Positions 5,888 to 7,929 of a stretch of DNA of 7,929 nt are shown here, in pieces. The notes beneath the pieces are model-generated. The model did no database searches. It was not told the origin of the DNA and saw only the letters and a program-made list of their open reading frames with translations. Both the position numbers and the translations under genes were made by a program. The first letter of the stretch is position 1. The number at the start of each line of letters is the position of its first letter. This stretch comes from an uncultured Verrucomicrobiota bacterium (lineage in GTDB: Bacteria; Verrucomicrobiota; Verrucomicrobiia; Palsa-1439), in contig CAIKBP010000120.1 in NCBI GenBank assembly GCA_903825695.1, positions 1 through 7,929 on the forward strand. Reading direction: 5' to 3'.

Positions 5888-7929
5888 TTAATCGCGCCCG
5901 TTCGTCGGCCAATTATTCGGGTTTCGCGTTGAACTCGAGAAGACGGGAACCGGCTGTTTGGCGGCGACCGGAATCTCAGCCACAAGTTTCTCGACCTTCC
6001 GTCTGGCCTCTTCCATCTTCGGGTAGCGGATTTCGCGATAGCCGCGTACTTCTTCGACGCAGCGCAAGGCTTGGACTCGGCGGTTATAAGCTGCCTTGTC
6101 TTGGGTCAGCACTGGCGCCTCGGCAAGAAAGTTTTCCACGAGGCGGATATACCAGTCACGGAATTCGCGTTCGGGGCGATGCCATTGAGGCATGGCGAGA
6201 CGCAGCCAGCGCATGTGTTTCAGGATGTTCAACTGCCATCTCTTCGGGCTGAACTTGAAACGGATTGGCCGGCCGAACAATACGAACTCCGGACGGTTGA
6301 GATGGTGGTAGACGATTTTGTCGCCACGGGCCGGGTCAACGTGATAATGGTGTCGGTCGCGCCGCGTTTTCGCTTCACCGGTCATGAGATGGGCGACATA
6401 GACCTCGTCCTTGATAATCATCGCCTTGTGCAGGTTCCAGATGGCGGCCCTGGTTGCCGCGTAGTCGTGCCCGGCGCTGTCCGCCGCATACACCCTTTCG
6501 ACAAGGTCGAGATACCGACGGGCATACTTGCCGGCGCCGAATTCGATGAGGTCGTACAACCGCCAGACGAGATCGCGCGCCGTTTGTTCGCCGAGTCGGA
6601 TCGAGCGTTCGCTGCGGCGTACAAATTCCTCGAACTCGCGCGCCCACCGTTTGCCCCAACGATGGTTGCGCTTCAGGACTTCCATGCGCTCGGCGATGAA
6701 CTGTTCGTATGTTTCGTGCAACTCGTGTTTGTGCGCCAGCTCCGGTTCGAAAACAAGTTTACGGCCGAGGTGAAACGCCTTGACGTTGTCCTCGACAGTC
6801 GCGCCGGTTGTCTCGCGCAAGCCCCATTCTATGTTTTCCAGAGACAGCGGGAACAGCCCTTTCTGAAAAGCCATGCCAAGCATGACGACGTTGGCGTACA
6901 GCTTTGTGCCGAAGAAATGTTCGCTGATGTCGCTGACGTTAAGGCCGAAATATTCGTCGGCGCGCGTGCAACGGCGGATGACTGCCTCCAGTCCGGCCAC
7001 GTCAAAGTCGTCCTTGCCCAGCAGCGTGAGAATAGTGGGGGTCTTGTAGGTATTGACGACCGCCGCGGTGTGTTGCGGACTTCCACAGCGCAGGTTCCCT
7101 TTGGGATCGAGACTGCGTGCGGCTTCGAGCGGGTCCACGCCGATCAACAGGTCGGCCCTGCCGTATGGGATGATATTGGAGACAAACGCGCCGTCCTTGG
7201 CGAATGTGATTTGGGAATAGACGCTGCCGTTGCGGATCGCGAGGCCTTTCTTGTCACAGAACAGGACGCGGTAACCCTGTTTCAAACCCGCGCGCACGAT
7301 GGTCGCCGTGCAGACACCAATGCCCATGCCGCCGACGCCGGCAAGATATGCGTACCACACCTCATCGAAGTCGCGCGGCGCCGGAAGCGGTATGTTGGAC
7401 AGATCGATCGCATCTATCGGCTCGGGCAGTTCTCGCTTGCGGACAACGGTAATCTCTTCGAACGACGGACAGGCGTAAATCTTCGTACAGGCGGTGTCGG
7501 CGACACACCAAGAAAGATCGGTTTGAATCTTGGTGCCCAATGGCGTGTCCACGATGGTCAGCCCGGGGCAGCCGGTTGCCAGCGTGCATTCGCGGCAAAA
7601 CTCGCATACGTCGGTGTTGATGTTGATGTAGCGTTTCTTGCGCAGGAAGCCGCGTTCCTTGATCTCGGCACGTTCAGCGCGGGCTTCGCGGCGGTGGAGC
7701 GTGATGCCACATTCCTTGTCGGCAACAACGACCTTGACGCCGTCACGGAGGATTGTTTCCTCCAGTATCTGCCGCCACGTTTCGCGGTCGGCAGGGTCGG
7801 CTCGGACGACGTGAACGCCCCGCCCAAGCATCGCTTCGGCAATCCTGTCGATGTTCTGTTTGTAGGTGCGCTCGCCGACGATGTCCACGTCCATACTGGG
7901 CGTCGGCTGATGGCCGGTCATCGCAGTAG
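5888..7929 (-). CDS. Indolepyruvate ferredoxin oxidoreductase, multi-domain fusion, C-terminal part
   Basis: This is the C-terminal 680 or so residues of a large enzyme that decarboxylates aryl-2-oxo acids such as indolepyruvate to acyl-CoA and reduces ferredoxin. Numbering here starts at the Met at 7921. The frame is open to the window edge, and the residues around that Met read TAMTGHQPTP, the mid-domain TPP-binding motif of IorA-type proteins (TAMTGxQPxP). The ATG at 7921 is therefore internal and the true start lies beyond the window. Order: end of the TPP domain (1-95); an iron-sulfur module with C106, C109, C112, C118 followed by C139, C145, C151 and CPSF; the POR gamma domain (about 186-350) beginning YLAGVGGMGIG; then a charged helical C-terminal region (about 380-645) that resembles the DUF6537 tail of one-chain proteobacterial IORs. 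The arrangement matches the roughly 1,150-residue single-chain IORs, not the two-subunit archaeal IorAB. The gene is convergent with clpC and so in a separate transcription unit. Stop is TAA at 5888-5890. Confidence 0.88.
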   Translation of the reverse strand, partial: TAMTGHQPTPSMDVDIVGERTYKQNIDRIAEAMLGRGVHVVRADPADRETWRQILEETILRDGVKVVVADKECGITLHRREARAERAEIKERGFLRKKRYININTDVCEFCRECTLATGCPGLTIVDTPLGTKIQTDLSWCVADTACTKIYACPSFEEITVVRKRELPEPIDAIDLSNIPLPAPRDFDEVWYAYLAGVGGMGIGVCTATIVRAGLKQGYRVLFCDKKGLAIRNGSVYSQITFAKDGAFVSNIIPYGRADLLIGVDPLEAARSLDPKGNLRCGSPQHTAAVVNTYKTPTILTLLGKDDFDVAGLEAVIRRCTRADEYFGLNVSDISEHFFGTKLYANVVMLGMAFQKGLFPLSLENIEWGLRETTGATVEDNVKAFHLGRKLVFEPELAHKHELHETYEQFIAERMEVLKRNHRWGKRWAREFEEFVRRSERSIRLGEQTARDLVWRLYDLIEFGAGKYARRYLDLVERVYAADSAGHDYAATRAAIWNLHKAMIIKDEVYVAHLMTGEAKTRRDRHHYHVDPARGDKIVYHHLNRPEFVLFGRPIRFKFSPKRWQLNILKHMRWLRLAMPQWHRPEREFRDWYIRLVENFLAEAPVLTQDKAAYNRRVQALRCVEEVRGYREIRYPKMEEARRKVEKLVAEIPVAAKQPVPVFSSSTRNPNNWPTNGRD

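Noticed and set aside
5644..5985. Minus-strand open frame of 113 codons bridging the clpC end and the convergent gap
   Set aside because: It overlaps the well-supported end of clpC and the end of the oxidoreductase in another frame and shows no conserved motif.

Overview
The window (GC-rich, roughly 58-60% by eye) is almost completely coding. It reads as an ordinary bacterial chromosome segment. The mcsA-mcsB-clpC block resembles the Firmicutes protein-arginine-phosphorylation module. However, the base composition, the LolD/MacB-like transporter, the large proteobacterial-style fused indolepyruvate oxidoreductase and the wording of the ClpC N-terminus point to a Gram-negative host. My guess is the PVC group, Verrucomicrobiota-like. 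This placement is an inference from protein resemblance, not from a search.

Layout. Positions 1-5829 hold one tightly packed plus-strand directon. It starts with the last 42 codons of an FtsX/MacB-type permease, followed by its overlapping ATPase (124-801). A class IV branched-chain aminotransferase (826-1722) comes next, then McsA (1727-2242), protein-arginine kinase McsB (2243-3355) and the AAA+ unfoldase ClpC (about 3364-5829). Gaps between these genes run from an 8-base overlap to 24 bases, so at least part of the block is probably one transcript. There is no room for a strong internal promoter except within coding sequence. A 58-base convergent gap with only a small GC-rich hairpin separates the directon from a minus-strand gene (5888-7929). 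That gene is the C-terminal part of a multi-domain indolepyruvate ferredoxin oxidoreductase, and it runs off the right edge of the window.

How the genes fit together. McsA (two zinc-finger-like Cys4 sets plus a UVR helix pair) is the expected activator of McsB. McsB phosphorylates arginines, and ClpC has the two N-domain glutamates and the LGF loop expected for recognising phosphoarginine substrates and docking on ClpP. The module is therefore complete apart from ClpP, and no ctsR repressor gene is present here. IlvE and the oxidoreductase both handle amino-acid-derived 2-oxo acids and could meet in amino-acid catabolism, but the sequence does not prove a link. I found no RNA genes, mobile elements, CRISPR arrays or long repeats. 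Nothing clearly amounts to a new system; the most noteworthy point is an apparently intact arginine-phosphorylation/ClpC module in a probable Gram-negative, in an operon with a lipoprotein-type ABC transporter and an aminotransferase.
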